This document shows, in pieces, positions 25,328-36,732 of a stretch of 64,000 bases of DNA. The stretch's first letter is position 1. Each line of letters begins with the position of its first letter. The stretch is taken from NCBI GenBank assembly GCA_963775975.1, contig CAVZKX010000002.1, positions 434,001-498,000 of the forward strand. Reading direction: 5' to 3'. Below the pieces are notes generated by a model that ran no database searches, had not been told where the DNA came from, and worked only from the letters and a program-made list of their open reading frames with translations. Source of the DNA: JANXQG01 sp963775975. GTDB taxonomy: Bacteria > Planctomycetota > Planctomycetia > Pirellulales > Thermoguttaceae. The position numbers and the translations under genes are program-made.

Positions 25328-28300
25328 TTAATTCTCCTTACTGGCGTGAGGACTGGAGTTCGGCCCTTCGGCATGCGTTTCCTGTGGACCTTGCAGCCGC
25401 AACGCGGCTTCGGCGACGCCGGCTTGCTCTTGGGCAAGATCAGCCTGCCGCTTGCGCAGTTCATCCTGCGGTGCGCGGGCGGAGTCCAAATCGAGCTGCT
25501 GCGTGCGGCGATTCAAGTCTTCCTGCCAGAGCTTGAGAAATTTTACCTCGGCGAGCAGGGCTATTCCGCCCGACTTGTCGGAGGGATGTGCGCCACCCGG
25601 ATTGCCGACCCTGCTGCCATCAACATGATCGCGGTCTGGCACCGCCGGTTCTTTGCTCTCTGGCTCCAGGGCAGCCACCAAAAGCGCCAACCGCGCTATA
25701 GCCGCCTGCTCGGCACGTAGCGTTTCGGGACCAGTCTGCTGTTGCTGCAGATGTTCAGCGGCTTGTTGCATTTGGACGGACGCGGACGAAAGGCCCAGGC
25801 GAAAGGCGCTTGCCGCGGCGAGCGTCTGTGTGAGTCGGTCCGTTTCATCGCGGAGCAGCGCCTGCTGCCGCGCGAGTTCCAATAGCCCGAAGATTTGAGC
25901 GCGGCTCAATGGGCCGGCTCGTTCCAGTGCGGCAAACTCCCGTGTCTCGGCCGTGATCCGCTCTTCTTGATGATGAAGATGTTGGACGGCCTCCGCCAGT
26001 CGGGCTTGCTGTTTCACGACAAGATCTATTCTATGATCAGCGATTCTTACATCCAGTAGGCGGCCCACCTCGTCAAGCAATTCCTCCGCTTCCTTCGCAT
26101 GACGGCTTGCGGTTAGCGGCGACTGCGCGCGGCTAGCTTCCTCCATTTTCTCAGCGGCTTTCTTGGCGGAGTCGGCAGCGTCGCCGGCCCCGAGCCGTTC
26201 CAAGCGACGGGCAAAGCGAAGCGTCTCCTGCCGGATTTCCTCTTGCTGCCGAAGCAAAGTTTCAAGCTCGGCCCTATGTCGATCGTTGAGCTCTCCTTCA
26301 CCGGCCGCCGCGGCCAGCTCTTCCAGCTTTCGGCGGATTCCCTCCTGCCGCTTTCGCAGGCCGTCGACGATTCGCGCGGCGTCGCCGAGTTCGCGAGCCA
26401 GCCGCTGGTCTTCCTGCCCGCGATTGTTCGCCAAAATGTCGAGAACGGCTTGCAGGTTTTGCAATATCATCTGATGATCGGCCGGCGCCTGCCCCAGCCC
26501 GTTGTCGCGAATCTTGCCGCCTACGCCGAGCATCTCACCGGCGATCACCAGCCGCCGGGACTCGGCCAAGGCTTCGCTGAGCGTGTCGGCGGCCGCCGGT
26601 TCATTGGGCCGCAGAAGCGCCACGGTCTGCTCCATTTCCTGTTCGATGCGATTCTGCCGCCGCGCCAACTCGAACTGCTTATCCACAAGAGCCATTAGAT
26701 CAGCCGTTTCCTGCGGCAAAAGCTCCTTGAGGTCGCGGCCGAGGGTCTGCCGTCCCAATTCGGCGGTCAATCGGGCGAGCTCTTCCTGATCGCGAAGAAG
26801 CTGTGAGACCTCTCGCTGGAAACGCCGATAGTCGTCCCACTGCCGAAATTGGGAAAGGACTGCCTCGAGCGATTCGATTACCTGCTGCTGGTGCTCGACG
26901 GCACGCGCCAAATGCGTGTCATCCTCGGCATCGCGAGCGTCCGTGCGCGGCGACTGTCGCCGCGACTGCTCGCCTTTGATGGCAACGGTCAATTCATCGC
27001 CGATCGAAGAAAAATGCTCGCGTTGGATGCGGTCGAGTTCATCCAACAGGCCCTGCATCCGCCGCACGAAATCGGGATTATCAATGAGATTCGTTTCGAG
27101 GTCGGACAAAATGCCCAACGCCTGTGCCGGCACGCCGTCGGCGCGATCGGTGAGGCCGGCTACAATCTCGCGCTGATCGTACTCCGCCGATTGCAAGCGG
27201 TCGATCTCGTTCTGTCCCAAGGCGGCCGCCTTTTGAAGTTGAAGCGCTAGAGCACAGACTCGGCCGCGGACATCGCGCTGAAGCTCGAGCAGGCGGGCCA
27301 GTTCGGCGAGCACTCTCCGCTGGCGCTCGGCAAGGCGTTCCCGAAATTCTTCCGGCGTGATGATCGTGAACGTTCGCGGCTCGCTACGGCCGGTCTGCGG
27401 TCGATAATCGGTTGCCGCGGCATACACCGTTAATTGAGTACGTGGCAGAAGCCGGAGTTCCCGCAGGTCCCATAGGCGATCGATGGTCCGCCGTTCGCCG
27501 CCGACTTCGCTCCGCGCATCGCTGCGCATGGCCACCTGTGGCCGGCCTTCGTAAATCAAAAGCGGTGCCTCGGGGCTGACCGTGGCGCCGGATGCGCTGT
27601 AGACGAGTGACACTTCCCGCAGGCCGAGATCGTCTCGCGCGTCGATCCGCAGATTGACATGGGCGGACGGAGTAACGAACAAGTCGCCCTTGGGCCGCTC
27701 GAACGTCACCGTGGGCGCTGCGTCTGCCTGCACGTGGAATTGCCGGCTTTCTTCGCCGCTGCGCAAGCCATCGCAGTCTTCGAGAGCAATGGCATACGCG
27801 GAGGACCTTTCGACCACGAGTCCTAGCGGAAGTTCGGGCGACGACGCACCAAGGCGAAACCTCCGGCCGTCGCCTTCCACACGGCCGGGCAGCTCCCGGC
27901 CATTCTCCAGGCGAAGCACCGCCGAGCGAAGCGGCTTGCTGGCTTCGCCCGATAGCTCGACGCGCGATCCGGCCAGGATCGGCGCGGCGGAAGTCGAGTC
28001 GCGAGTCTCGCGCGGCCAGTTCGTATAGCCGGGCGGAATAACTTCCACGGAAAGTGCCGTGACCACCGGCGGATCGAGGACCTCGATTGCCATCCAGGGC
28101 ATCGACTGGTCGTCGCCGCCGCTGACGCGGAAGTCCAGCGGCCTCGTCATGTTTTCGCGCCGCGCAATCATCGCCGGACCCAAGGGGCGCATGGCCTCGC
28201 TCTCCTCGCTGGCTTTTCCTTTCGCATCGCGCAATCGATAGTGCACACGGCAGTCCGCCGGCAGCGGTTCGCCGCGCGTGTCAACAACCTCGATTTCCAG

Positions 28301-28930
28301 CGGTTGGCCGCGGGCGATGCGTTCGATCCGGGTCGCAAGCTGAAGGTGCGTCTTTTGCGGCCATACGCTGCTGCCTAGCGGCAGCACCAGCCGAGCCAGA
28401 GCGGTCCGCGCCGCCGCGGGATTGAGCAGCATAAGCCCGGCAGCCAGTAGACAAACCGCCAGACTCGAGAGCGCAGCGCGGAAAGCCGGACGAAAGTTCA
28501 GTATCGCGCCAAAGTCAACTTCGTCGCACCGCGCCGCTGCCTGAGCGATCGCCGCGCGGCGCATGGCCGCCGAACCGGCGCAGGCATCGTTTTCGGGCTG
28601 CTTGAGAAACTCCACCGCGCTGGCCAGGCGGTCCTTGAGCGAGGGTATGCGAGCTTCGACCTGCATGGCCAGTGCCGTGTCATCGAGCCTTGCCTTGCGA
28701 AGCCGACCGAGAAGACGCGATGCCGTCCAAGCGAAGACCGCCAAAATGACCGTGGCGAAGATAAGCAGCACGCCGCGGTCCCGGAAGCGGATGACATAAT
28801 CGGTCATGCCAAGGCCAAGTGCCAAGGCCAACACGCTTGCCACCGTCGCGCCCAGACCGCGGACCAACGCCAGCCGCAGCGCGCGGCTGCGCAAGTTGCT
28901 TAAATGGCGCTCGAGTGGGTGATACGACAC
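25328..28930 (-). CDS. DUF4175-type membrane protein with long coiled coils
   Basis: The 1,200-residue protein begins with two membrane helices (residues about 20-70) and a third near 155-175. A beta-rich periplasmic region follows (about 190-500). The remainder is almost wholly helical and Glu/Gln/Arg-rich (about 520-1190; for example QREHFSSIGDELTVAIKGEQ, RKRQEGIRRKLEELAAAAGE). This is the domain order of DUF4175 proteins. They accompany MoxR-DUF58-BatA operons and are presumed to form part of an envelope complex; molecular function is unknown. The start is GTG at 28930. Confidence 0.8.
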   Translation of the reverse strand: MSYHPLERHLSNLRSRALRLALVRGLGATVASVLALALGLGMTDYVIRFRDRGVLLIFATVILAVFAWTASRLLGRLRKARLDDTALAMQVEARIPSLKDRLASAVEFLKQPENDACAGSAAMRRAAIAQAAARCDEVDFGAILNFRPAFRAALSSLAVCLLAAGLMLLNPAAARTALARLVLPLGSSVWPQKTHLQLATRIERIARGQPLEIEVVDTRGEPLPADCRVHYRLRDAKGKASEESEAMRPLGPAMIARRENMTRPLDFRVSGGDDQSMPWMAIEVLDPPVVTALSVEVIPPGYTNWPRETRDSTSAAPILAGSRVELSGEASKPLRSAVLRLENGRELPGRVEGDGRRFRLGASSPELPLGLVVERSSAYAIALEDCDGLRSGEESRQFHVQADAAPTVTFERPKGDLFVTPSAHVNLRIDARDDLGLREVSLVYSASGATVSPEAPLLIYEGRPQVAMRSDARSEVGGERRTIDRLWDLRELRLLPRTQLTVYAAATDYRPQTGRSEPRTFTIITPEEFRERLAERQRRVLAELARLLELQRDVRGRVCALALQLQKAAALGQNEIDRLQSAEYDQREIVAGLTDRADGVPAQALGILSDLETNLIDNPDFVRRMQGLLDELDRIQREHFSSIGDELTVAIKGEQSRRQSPRTDARDAEDDTHLARAVEHQQQVIESLEAVLSQFRQWDDYRRFQREVSQLLRDQEELARLTAELGRQTLGRDLKELLPQETADLMALVDKQFELARRQNRIEQEMEQTVALLRPNEPAAADTLSEALAESRRLVIAGEMLGVGGKIRDNGLGQAPADHQMILQNLQAVLDILANNRGQEDQRLARELGDAARIVDGLRKRQEGIRRKLEELAAAAGEGELNDRHRAELETLLRQQEEIRQETLRFARRLERLGAGDAADSAKKAAEKMEEASRAQSPLTASRHAKEAEELLDEVGRLLDVRIADHRIDLVVKQQARLAEAVQHLHHQEERITAETREFAALERAGPLSRAQIFGLLELARQQALLRDETDRLTQTLAAASAFRLGLSSASVQMQQAAEHLQQQQTGPETLRAEQAAIARLALLVAALEPESKEPAVPDRDHVDGSRVGNPGGAHPSDKSGGIALLAEVKFLKLWQEDLNRRTQQLDLDSARAPQDELRKRQADLAQEQAGVAEAALRLQGPQETHAEGPNSSPHASKEN

Positions 28931-28937
28931 GATTCAA

Positions 28938-31502
28938 TTATACCATCCCCGCCCGCTTCCGCAGCAGCCATTCAGTGATCAATAGCACTAGGAACAGCAG
29001 CAGCACCGGCCAGCGATTCCAAAGCGGCACGGACGGCAAGTTTTCCACGGGCACCTGGCGGCCGCCCGGCAGGTCGGCCGGCAAGCGAGCGGCATCCTGA
29101 AACGCGTAATATTTGCCATTCGTCATTGATGCCGCTTGCTGCATCGCGGCGGCGTCCATCTGAACGCGGGTCAACTCGGTCTCGGGCGGAGCGATGACGA
29201 AATCGGCCGCGGGAACATCGGGCGGCAAAGTCGGGGTGATCATCTTGGCATGGTATTCGCCGGGCGGCAGGTTAGATATGACGGCCGCAAATCGTCCTCG
29301 ATCCGCCGAGCCGACTGCCCGCGAGTCGCGACTGGGTCTCACTTTTTCGGTCTCGCGGCCGGTTTGCAACAAAGCGATCGTCACCCCGGCGTCGTCCAAT
29401 GGGGCCGTCCGGATATCGGGGAAATAAGCTTGGATGCGGACCGGATCGCCGAGCCGATAGTCCCGGCGATCGGTCGTCAGTTTCACCGATTGACTGTGAT
29501 CGGCCAGCTTCGAGCGGGCGAGGAAGCGCAGCATTTGCACCCAATAGCGGGCGAAGTAAAGGTCTCCCACGCTCCGCCGCCAACGGTAGGTTTCGTCCGT
29601 CGCGTGGAACAGCACTCGGCCGCCGCCGCCTACGTATTGCAGGATTATCAGCGGCAGACGTTTTCCATCCAGCCCAGACCGCGATGGATTCTCCGCCAGC
29701 ACCCGCGCGGCGGGCTTGAGGTCCGAAACCTCGGCCATCCAATACAACGGCGGCAACTTCTTCCATCGTGATTGCAAGTTCTCCGGCGAGTCTTCCAGTT
29801 GCATGGCCGAATCAGCCAGTCCCAACTTTGTCGGCTGGGTGGGAAAGCCGTCGCTCAGGAGCTTGTTTGGTTCGGGCACGCGGACCGCGGCCGGATCAAA
29901 GGGCATCAGCCGGGCCAGCGGCGTATTCGCGTAGGCTTTCGGCATAAACTCCGGACCGGCGATCAGCACCAGCGCGTGGCCGTGTTCCGGGCGATCGACA
30001 TAATCGGCCAGGTTCTCTAGCGCCGCTGGACTCAACAGCGATGGATTCACGTCGCCGAAGATCACCACGTCGTAGTAGGCCAAATCATCAGGCCGAAGGG
30101 GATCGTCGGGCCGAACGGAATGGCCGCGTAAGAGGGGAAACGCCGACAGGGATTTCAGTTTGTCGTCTTCGCCGATTTCCTTGTCCGCGTTCTGCAATAG
30201 CGTATGCAGCTCAATCGTTGAGTCGCGGCCCAGCATATTCTGCAGTAAGCGATACTCATAGCGGGGCGACCCATCAACCAGCAGAACGCGAATCTTCTCG
30301 TCGCTGACACGAAGCGAGCGCGACAACGGCGGACTTATCAACGCGCTCTCATCGGAAGCGCTCGCAGCCTCGCCTTTCGCCGGGTCGCCAGTGCCGGCGC
30401 TTTGAGGCGGCTCTTGCTCGGTATTTTGGCCACGGCCGGCATTGCTAGTGGTCGGCTCGATTTCGATCGTGAACGCGAATTGACCTGGCTGTGCCGGCCG
30501 ATAGGGTATTGTGACCTGCTGCGGCCGTCCGTCGGCGGACACGGCCACGTCTGCGCGTGCGACGATCTCGTTCTTTTTCTCGGCGCCGCCCGTAACGGAG
30601 GCATTCCTTTTCACGACAATGCCCACGGTCTTTCCTTGAAATCCATTGGCCGTAAGCCTGAAGCGGAATTGAACCAGATCGTTGACGAAAACCGTGTCCT
30701 CGACTTCCAGATCGCTGAGCGTCAGCGATCGCGCGGCATGGTCGCTGCCGATGCCGACGAGAAACATCGGCACGCCCTGATGACGGACGTAAGCGGCGGC
30801 GTCCAAGAGGCCCGGCCCCTCGGTGTTGATGCCGTCGCTGGCCACGACAACGGCAGCCGGCGTCGTGCCGCGAAGTTCGTCCATGGCCGCGCGGACTGCC
30901 GTGCCCAGCCGCGTGCTGTCGCCGGTGGCTTCGGCCGACTTCAGTTCCGCGACGATTCCCGGCACGTCGTCGCGGCGGCTCTTGCGGAAGTCGCTGAGGA
31001 AGTAGAATCGCAGCTTGTGGTCCTCGGCAAGGCCATTGAGGATTGCGCCGCCGTTCTCGGTGAAGAGAGCGCGTGCAAGGTTCCAGCGAGACAGCTTGGC
31101 AGATGGGGATAACGCCGTCGTCACGCGGGCTTCGAACGATTTGCGAAGGGAAGCGTCGTCATATCGATCAACGGTATTCATGCTCCTGGTGTCGTCGACG
31201 ATTACGACGACAAACGGCAGGCCGGTCCGCTGCAGAAGGAGTTGAAGCTGCGCTGCCATCGCTAGAACCAAAGCAATTTGGCACAATCGCAAAGCAGCGA
31301 GCATGAGCCGAAAGCCGCGGCTGACTCGGCGACTTTCGCGAAGATAAACGCAGAAGATAATCGCCAGCAATGCGGCGAAAGCCAGCAGCGTTGCCCAAGC
31401 CGGCCAAGGCCATTGGCCTTCCAGCCGCCAAGCCGTTCCCATGCCAGGCCTGTCGGCGAGGCCGAACCAGCGCTCCATCCACGTCGGCAGCGACCCGTTC
31501 AT
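28938..31502 (-). CDS. VWA/GATase-like membrane protein of the BatA operon
   Basis: The 854-residue protein has two N-terminal membrane helices, a VWA-like domain (VVVIVDDTRSMNTVD; VVVASDGINTEGPGLLD) and a glutamine-amidotransferase-like domain (KIRVLLVDGSPRYEYRLLQN; YDVVIFGDVNPSLLSP). A C-terminal helix follows before a short basic tail (WPVLLLFLVLLITEWLLRKR). The MIDAS-like motif is DDTRS instead of D-x-S-x-S, so metal binding may be lost. Its start overlaps the end of the BatA gene by 4 nt. It probably works with BatA and DUF4175 in an envelope complex activated by the MoxR ATPase. Confidence 0.82.
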   Translation of the reverse strand: MNGSLPTWMERWFGLADRPGMGTAWRLEGQWPWPAWATLLAFAALLAIIFCVYLRESRRVSRGFRLMLAALRLCQIALVLAMAAQLQLLLQRTGLPFVVVIVDDTRSMNTVDRYDDASLRKSFEARVTTALSPSAKLSRWNLARALFTENGGAILNGLAEDHKLRFYFLSDFRKSRRDDVPGIVAELKSAEATGDSTRLGTAVRAAMDELRGTTPAAVVVASDGINTEGPGLLDAAAYVRHQGVPMFLVGIGSDHAARSLTLSDLEVEDTVFVNDLVQFRFRLTANGFQGKTVGIVVKRNASVTGGAEKKNEIVARADVAVSADGRPQQVTIPYRPAQPGQFAFTIEIEPTTSNAGRGQNTEQEPPQSAGTGDPAKGEAASASDESALISPPLSRSLRVSDEKIRVLLVDGSPRYEYRLLQNMLGRDSTIELHTLLQNADKEIGEDDKLKSLSAFPLLRGHSVRPDDPLRPDDLAYYDVVIFGDVNPSLLSPAALENLADYVDRPEHGHALVLIAGPEFMPKAYANTPLARLMPFDPAAVRVPEPNKLLSDGFPTQPTKLGLADSAMQLEDSPENLQSRWKKLPPLYWMAEVSDLKPAARVLAENPSRSGLDGKRLPLIILQYVGGGGRVLFHATDETYRWRRSVGDLYFARYWVQMLRFLARSKLADHSQSVKLTTDRRDYRLGDPVRIQAYFPDIRTAPLDDAGVTIALLQTGRETEKVRPSRDSRAVGSADRGRFAAVISNLPPGEYHAKMITPTLPPDVPAADFVIAPPETELTRVQMDAAAMQQAASMTNGKYYAFQDAARLPADLPGGRQVPVENLPSVPLWNRWPVLLLFLVLLITEWLLRKRAGMV

Positions 31503-33789
31503 ACTCTGTTATATCCGAGGCGCCAGGCGATAAAGGTTTCCAGCAGCAGCAATCCCGCCACCGCAAACAACAGGTCTACGTGCAATTGCGCTGCCAACGT
31601 CTGGCCGAGCGCCGGCAGCGTGCCGCCGGCTTGCCATGCAGTGCGATAATCGATTGGGACGCCAGGAAAAACGTCGTTTTGCAGCTCGTCGGAAGAAATC
31701 GAAGTCAGATCGCTCTCGGCCGTTATCAGGTTTACCGCAAAGAGTTGCGGCGGAGCAAGCTGCGGGCTGAACTCCGCCGTGTAAATGCCGCTAATGCGCG
31801 TGTCATTGTAACTACCGGTTGCATAATCCCCTTGGACGTTCAGCGGCACAGCGCGGCGATGTCCGTCGGGACGTTCCATAGTTAGAGTCGTCAGCGCGGG
31901 AGAAGCTTTGACCGTTGACTCTAGCGTATCGCCGACGGCGACATTCTGTGGCTGCGACTGGCCGGCGAGACACCAGTCGAGAATCTGCCGCACCAGCGGA
32001 AGATAAGTGCCCCAAGCGGGCAGCATGGTCCACGAGGTATCGGCGGACGTCGTCATCAGCACAACGCGGCCGCGGCCTGCCGTGCGGGTCATAATCAGCG
32101 GGTCGCCGTTGCCCAGCGCCAAGGCGACCTGCGGCGGATTCTGCCTAAATTCCACGTCGCTACGACCTGCGCCGCCGGATGTTGTGGACCCGAGAGGTGT
32201 GGCCTTGATGTATTGTTCCACCGGCGAGCTTAGCAAGCCGACCTTTTCCTGGCCGCGGAAGGGCCGCACGATGGGATGCTCGTAGTGGCGCGGATCGAGC
32301 CGCGCGGCGGTATTCATTGCGACTTCGCCGAGACGGGCAGGCAGAATCGGCCGCGGCACGTCGGCCAACGTGCGGTTGTAGTTCTCGCCGCGGACGCGAT
32401 CGCCGAGGAAGAAGACCAGGCTGCCGCCGTGCCGCACGTAGTTGTCCAAGAGCCGGGCTTCGCTGGTAGTGAATTGTGCTACGTTGGAGAGCATGACGCA
32501 GTCGAACCCCGCCACGTTTCGTTCCATGATCGCGCTCTCTGCCGCGACGTCGACTTCAAGCGGCGATCGCTCGTTAGATTCGCGGCGCGCCAAGAGGGCG
32601 TTGGATAGAGCATAGACTGAAGCCTTGGTTGGGTCGCCCGCGGGACGGCCGTCGATGCATAGCACGCGGACCGCCGGGCGAACGTTTACTACCATATAGC
32701 GCCGATTGTCAATTTCCAAGGAATCACCCGCGCGCGGATTTCCACCGCGTGCTCGCCTGGCGTCTCAAAGCGAAAGTTGAACAGAACGGTTGCATCGCCA
32801 CCGGCCGGGACATCTACGTATTGCTTCCCGGCAGCGCGGCCGTTCACAACGAGATCGACCGTCTGCTTCTTTCGTGCCTCGTGGCCGAAGTCGTGTAGCG
32901 TAGTCGACAGATTGACGCTTCGGCCCACGGAAACGAACGGCGCATGCAATTGCAGGTCGGTTATAGCCAGGTTGTCCGCGTCGGGTTGCCCGAGATTAAT
33001 GACGTGGAGACGCGCGAGTGACGCCAGATCGGCGGCACGGCTGGCGACGTCGGCCCTCGCGGCGCTGCCGGATGCCGGCATCCAGCTTCCGCGCTGCATA
33101 TCGCTGAAGAAGTATACTTCTGTATGCGCCAATCGCGGGCAGTCGCGGCGGGCAGTTTCGATCAGCTTGCGGACTTCCGACAGCGTCTTCGGAACATCGG
33201 CCCCGGTGTGCAGCAATTCCAGGTTCTCGATCTCCCGCCGGATCGGTTCGGATTCAAACGCAGGCGTCGAGACGACGATTCGCGGCGGGTCGGCCATCTG
33301 CACCAGCGTGAAGCCGTCGCCCGGTACGGCGTGTGCGACAATCTGCCTGGCCCACTCCTTGGCCTGATCGAAGCGAGTGCGGTCGTTGGACTTGTAGGCC
33401 ATGGAGTACGAACAGTCGAACACCAAAACGCGGTGCGTATTCCCGCCCGGGTTGAAAATCGCTCCGGCACGCTCAACGTAAGGTTCGGCGACTGCAATGA
33501 CGACGGTGGCGATTGCCAACGTACGGAGCAACAAGAGCAGGAGCTGCTCGAGCCGGATTCGCCGTGCTCGCCGCTTGACCGCCGCGAGGAGGAAGTCCAT
33601 TGCGGCCCAGTTCGTCTCTCGGTGTTTTCGACGAGTGAAAAGATGAATTAGCAGCGGCGCGGCCGCCGCCGCCAGCCAGCCGAGCATGGGAAGGTTCTCG
33701 AAACCGAAGGCAAGAAGGGGTGGGGCGCGCATGGAAAATGTGCGATGGTTGACGTACTGCGAGCGGCGCCCAGAATCGACGCCATTCAT
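31499..33789 (-). CDS. batA: BatA-type protein (membrane anchor plus VWA), one frame break
   Basis: The frame 33789 to about 32722 encodes the BatA N-terminal domain (LPMLGWLAAAAAPLLIHLFT, then WAAMDFLLAAVKRRARRIRL) and a VWA domain with an intact D-x-S-x-S (DCSYSM). The second frame, about 32720-31499, continues with IDNRRYMVVNVRPAVRVLCI, a GATase-like domain and a C-terminal helix. One missing G in a GGG run near 32722 explains the shift, so the gene is probably intact in the cell. Joined length is about 763 residues. An in-frame ATG at 33732 is an alternative start. Partners upstream are MoxR and DUF58. Confidence 0.85.
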
Positions 33790-33817
33790 TTATTATATGC
33801 CCGATACGGAAAGACTG

Positions 33818-34315
33818 CTATGTTAAGTTCTTGCGTTGTCGGCGACGCACCTCGTCGTTTCTTACGAGTTGTTCGATTAGCTGTTGAGACATGTGGAATG
33901 AAGTTTTCGCGAGTGCAGCGACCATAGTCGGGATGTCTACGAGTTCCTTTTCAGCGGCTAGATCGAGCACGCCGAGCGTGCCCAGCGACAAAAGGCCAAG
34001 CCTGCTGGCGATTGCTACGGCCGCTCTGTCGTCGATCAATATAGCGTCGGCGTGGATCTCAAGCGCCAAGGCAATCGCCTCAGATTCGCCTGGCCCAAGG
34101 TCATCGAAACTGGTAATTGTTTGCGCCGTGCGAACCTCAAGCCAGACTGGAGGGGCTCCTGCCCACTGGCGGACTTTTTCCGGCGCCTCGGTGTGCTGCA
34201 TTTCCAGAAGAACCGCCGGCGGCGCAATTACCCTTTCAAAGATACGAGGGAGAACCTCCTCGGCGCCGACAAGGATCAAGTAATTTAGCGGCGACGTGTC
34301 CGAGATGACAATCAT
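33818..34315 (-). CDS. PIN-domain toxin (DUF3368 type)
   Basis: The 165-residue product starts MIVISDTSPLNYLILVGAEE and shows the acidic residues of a PIN nuclease: Asp6, a central Glu in GPGESEAIALALE and Asp in ADAILIDDRAAVAIA. This is the DUF3368 branch, normally the toxin partner of UPF0175 antitoxins. The ATG overlaps the antitoxin stop (ATGA). It would cleave RNA when freed from the antitoxin. The pair stands between DUF58 and BatA and shares their direction, which is not the usual composition of that operon. Confidence 0.88.
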   Translation of the reverse strand: MIVISDTSPLNYLILVGAEEVLPRIFERVIAPPAVLLEMQHTEAPEKVRQWAGAPPVWLEVRTAQTITSFDDLGPGESEAIALALEIHADAILIDDRAAVAIASRLGLLSLGTLGVLDLAAEKELVDIPTMVAALAKTSFHMSQQLIEQLVRNDEVRRRQRKNLT

Positions 34316-34584
34316 TTATTGAACAGATTGCGGATAGACGCGATTTGCCGCTCAAATTCCTCGACCGTGATGGAGTCTTCTGTGACGCCATGCTTTTTCA
34401 GAACGCCGTCTAACTCCAATCGGCCCAGCCCTAGAGCCGTCGCCAACTTATGATGACTCAGCCTGCCCTGACGATACAACTCGACGAGCGCGGCTTCCTT
34501 CGCAATCTCGTCGAGGTTCGATACTTCGTCCCGGAGTTGACGTTCTACTTCCCTCGGTAGCTCGAATGAGATTGCCATAATCAT
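34312..34584 (-). CDS. UPF0175-family antitoxin
   Basis: The product of about 90 residues (MAISFELPREVERQLRDEVS; EAALVELYRQGRLSHHKLAT) has the helix-turn-helix of UPF0175 proteins, in which 'L-G-x-x-R-x-E-x-D-x-x-L-K' follows (here GLGRLELDGVLKKHGV). AAGGAG lies 4 nt before ATG 34584 and 10 nt before a second ATG at 34578. It binds DNA and neutralises the PIN toxin encoded next. Its start is 28 nt beyond the stop of the DUF58 gene. Confidence 0.88.
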   Translation of the reverse strand: MIMAISFELPREVERQLRDEVSNLDEIAKEAALVELYRQGRLSHHKLATALGLGRLELDGVLKKHGVTEDSITVEEFERQIASIRNLFNK

Positions 34585-34612
34585 AGATCTCCTTTTTCCA
34601 ATTCTATCTTTC

Positions 34613-35507
34613 CTACTTCCTCGACGCCAGATAGCTCGAAAGCACAATCTCCAATGACTGATCGGTACGCACCTGTACGTAATCAATCTGCTGCTGCCGG
34701 CAGCCTTGCTTCAGGCGGTGGGCGAACTTGTTCAGCTCGTCGAGATACGCGCTTCGCACGGCGCGCGGGTCAGCGAGCAGTTCCGGCAAGCCTTCCAGGC
34801 CGCGGAAGTGCGTCATTTCGTCGAAAGGAAAATCGATCTCGGCCGGATCGAGCACGTGGAACAAAACGACTTCGTGACGGCGGTGGCGAAAGTGCTTCAG
34901 CCCGGCGAGGATCGCGTCGACATCGTCCAAAAAGTCGCTGAATACGATAACGATGCCCCGTTTCTTGAAGCGCTCGGCCAGATCGTGCAGGATCGGGCCG
35001 GCGGCCGTCTTTCGCCCGCCTGGCGCGGACTCCATGACGTGCAGCAGTTCCTTCATGTGCGAAGGATTGCTGCTCGGCCGCACCAGGGCGCGGATTCTCG
35101 CGATCGAACGTCACCAGCCCTACGCTGTCCTGCTGCTGGAGGATCAAATAGGCCAGCGAGGCGGCGGCGCACTTGGCGTATTCCAGCTTGGACATGGCCG
35201 CCTGCGGGCTCTGGTACGTCATGCTCTCGCTCGTGTCCAAGAGCAGATTGCAGACGAGGTTCGTTTCCTCCTCGAACTGCTTGAGGCAGTAGCGGTCGCT
35301 GCGGCCGAACACCTTCCAGTCGAGATAACGAAGATCGTCGCCCGGCGTATACTCGCGATGTTCGGCGAACTCGACCGAATAGCCGTGAAACGGACTGCGA
35401 TGCACGCCGGCCACGTAGCCCTCCACGATCAGCCGTGCGCGGAGCGAGAGGCCTTCAAGTCGGGCGAGGATGGCTGGGTCGAGATAGCTGGTCGCGGGAG
35501 AAGACAC
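34613..35507 (-). CDS. DUF58 protein of the MoxR-BatA operon, one frame break
   Basis: The frame 35507 to about 35090 shows the DUF58 signature EHREYTPGDDLRYLDWKVFG and KQFEEETNLVCNLLLDTSES, a VWA-like start. The second frame, about 35090-34613, continues RPSSNPSHMKELLHVMESAP, VIVFSDFLDDVDAILAGLKH and ends YVQVRTDQSLEIVLSSYLAS. One extra A near 35090 separates the two. Joined length is about 297 residues, normal for the family. It is thought to link the MoxR ATPase to the VWA membrane proteins. Confidence 0.88.
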
Positions 35508-35530
35508 GGATCACCTGCCGCAAGCAAGGA

Positions 35531-35689
35531 ATTGCAAATTGAAAAATGAAAATTGAAAATTGAAAATTGGGCGGCACGCACGGCGTGCATCGTCGCGCAA
35601 TCGCAACGTCGATTCTTCTCGCACAGCAAACGCCCCGCTCGATCCGCACGCGGCTGCACACTCACTTTGCAATTTGCATTTTTCAATTT

Positions 35690-35700
<11 letters not shown>
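35531..35700. repeat. Inverted arrays of ATTGAAA-type heptamers
   Basis: Five tandem 7-nt units (ATTGCAA, ATTGAAA, AATGAAA, ATTGAAA, ATTGAAA) occupy 35531-35565. Five reverse-complement units (TTTGCAA, TTTGCAT, TTTTCAA, TTTTCAT, TTTGCAA) occupy 35666-35700. The spacer of 100 nt is GC-rich. The right array supplies the last codons and stop of the moxR gene (35690). The AT-rich units stand out sharply from the GC-rich surroundings. Confidence 0.82.
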
Positions 35701-36730
<1,030 letters not shown>

Positions 36731-36732
36731 GT

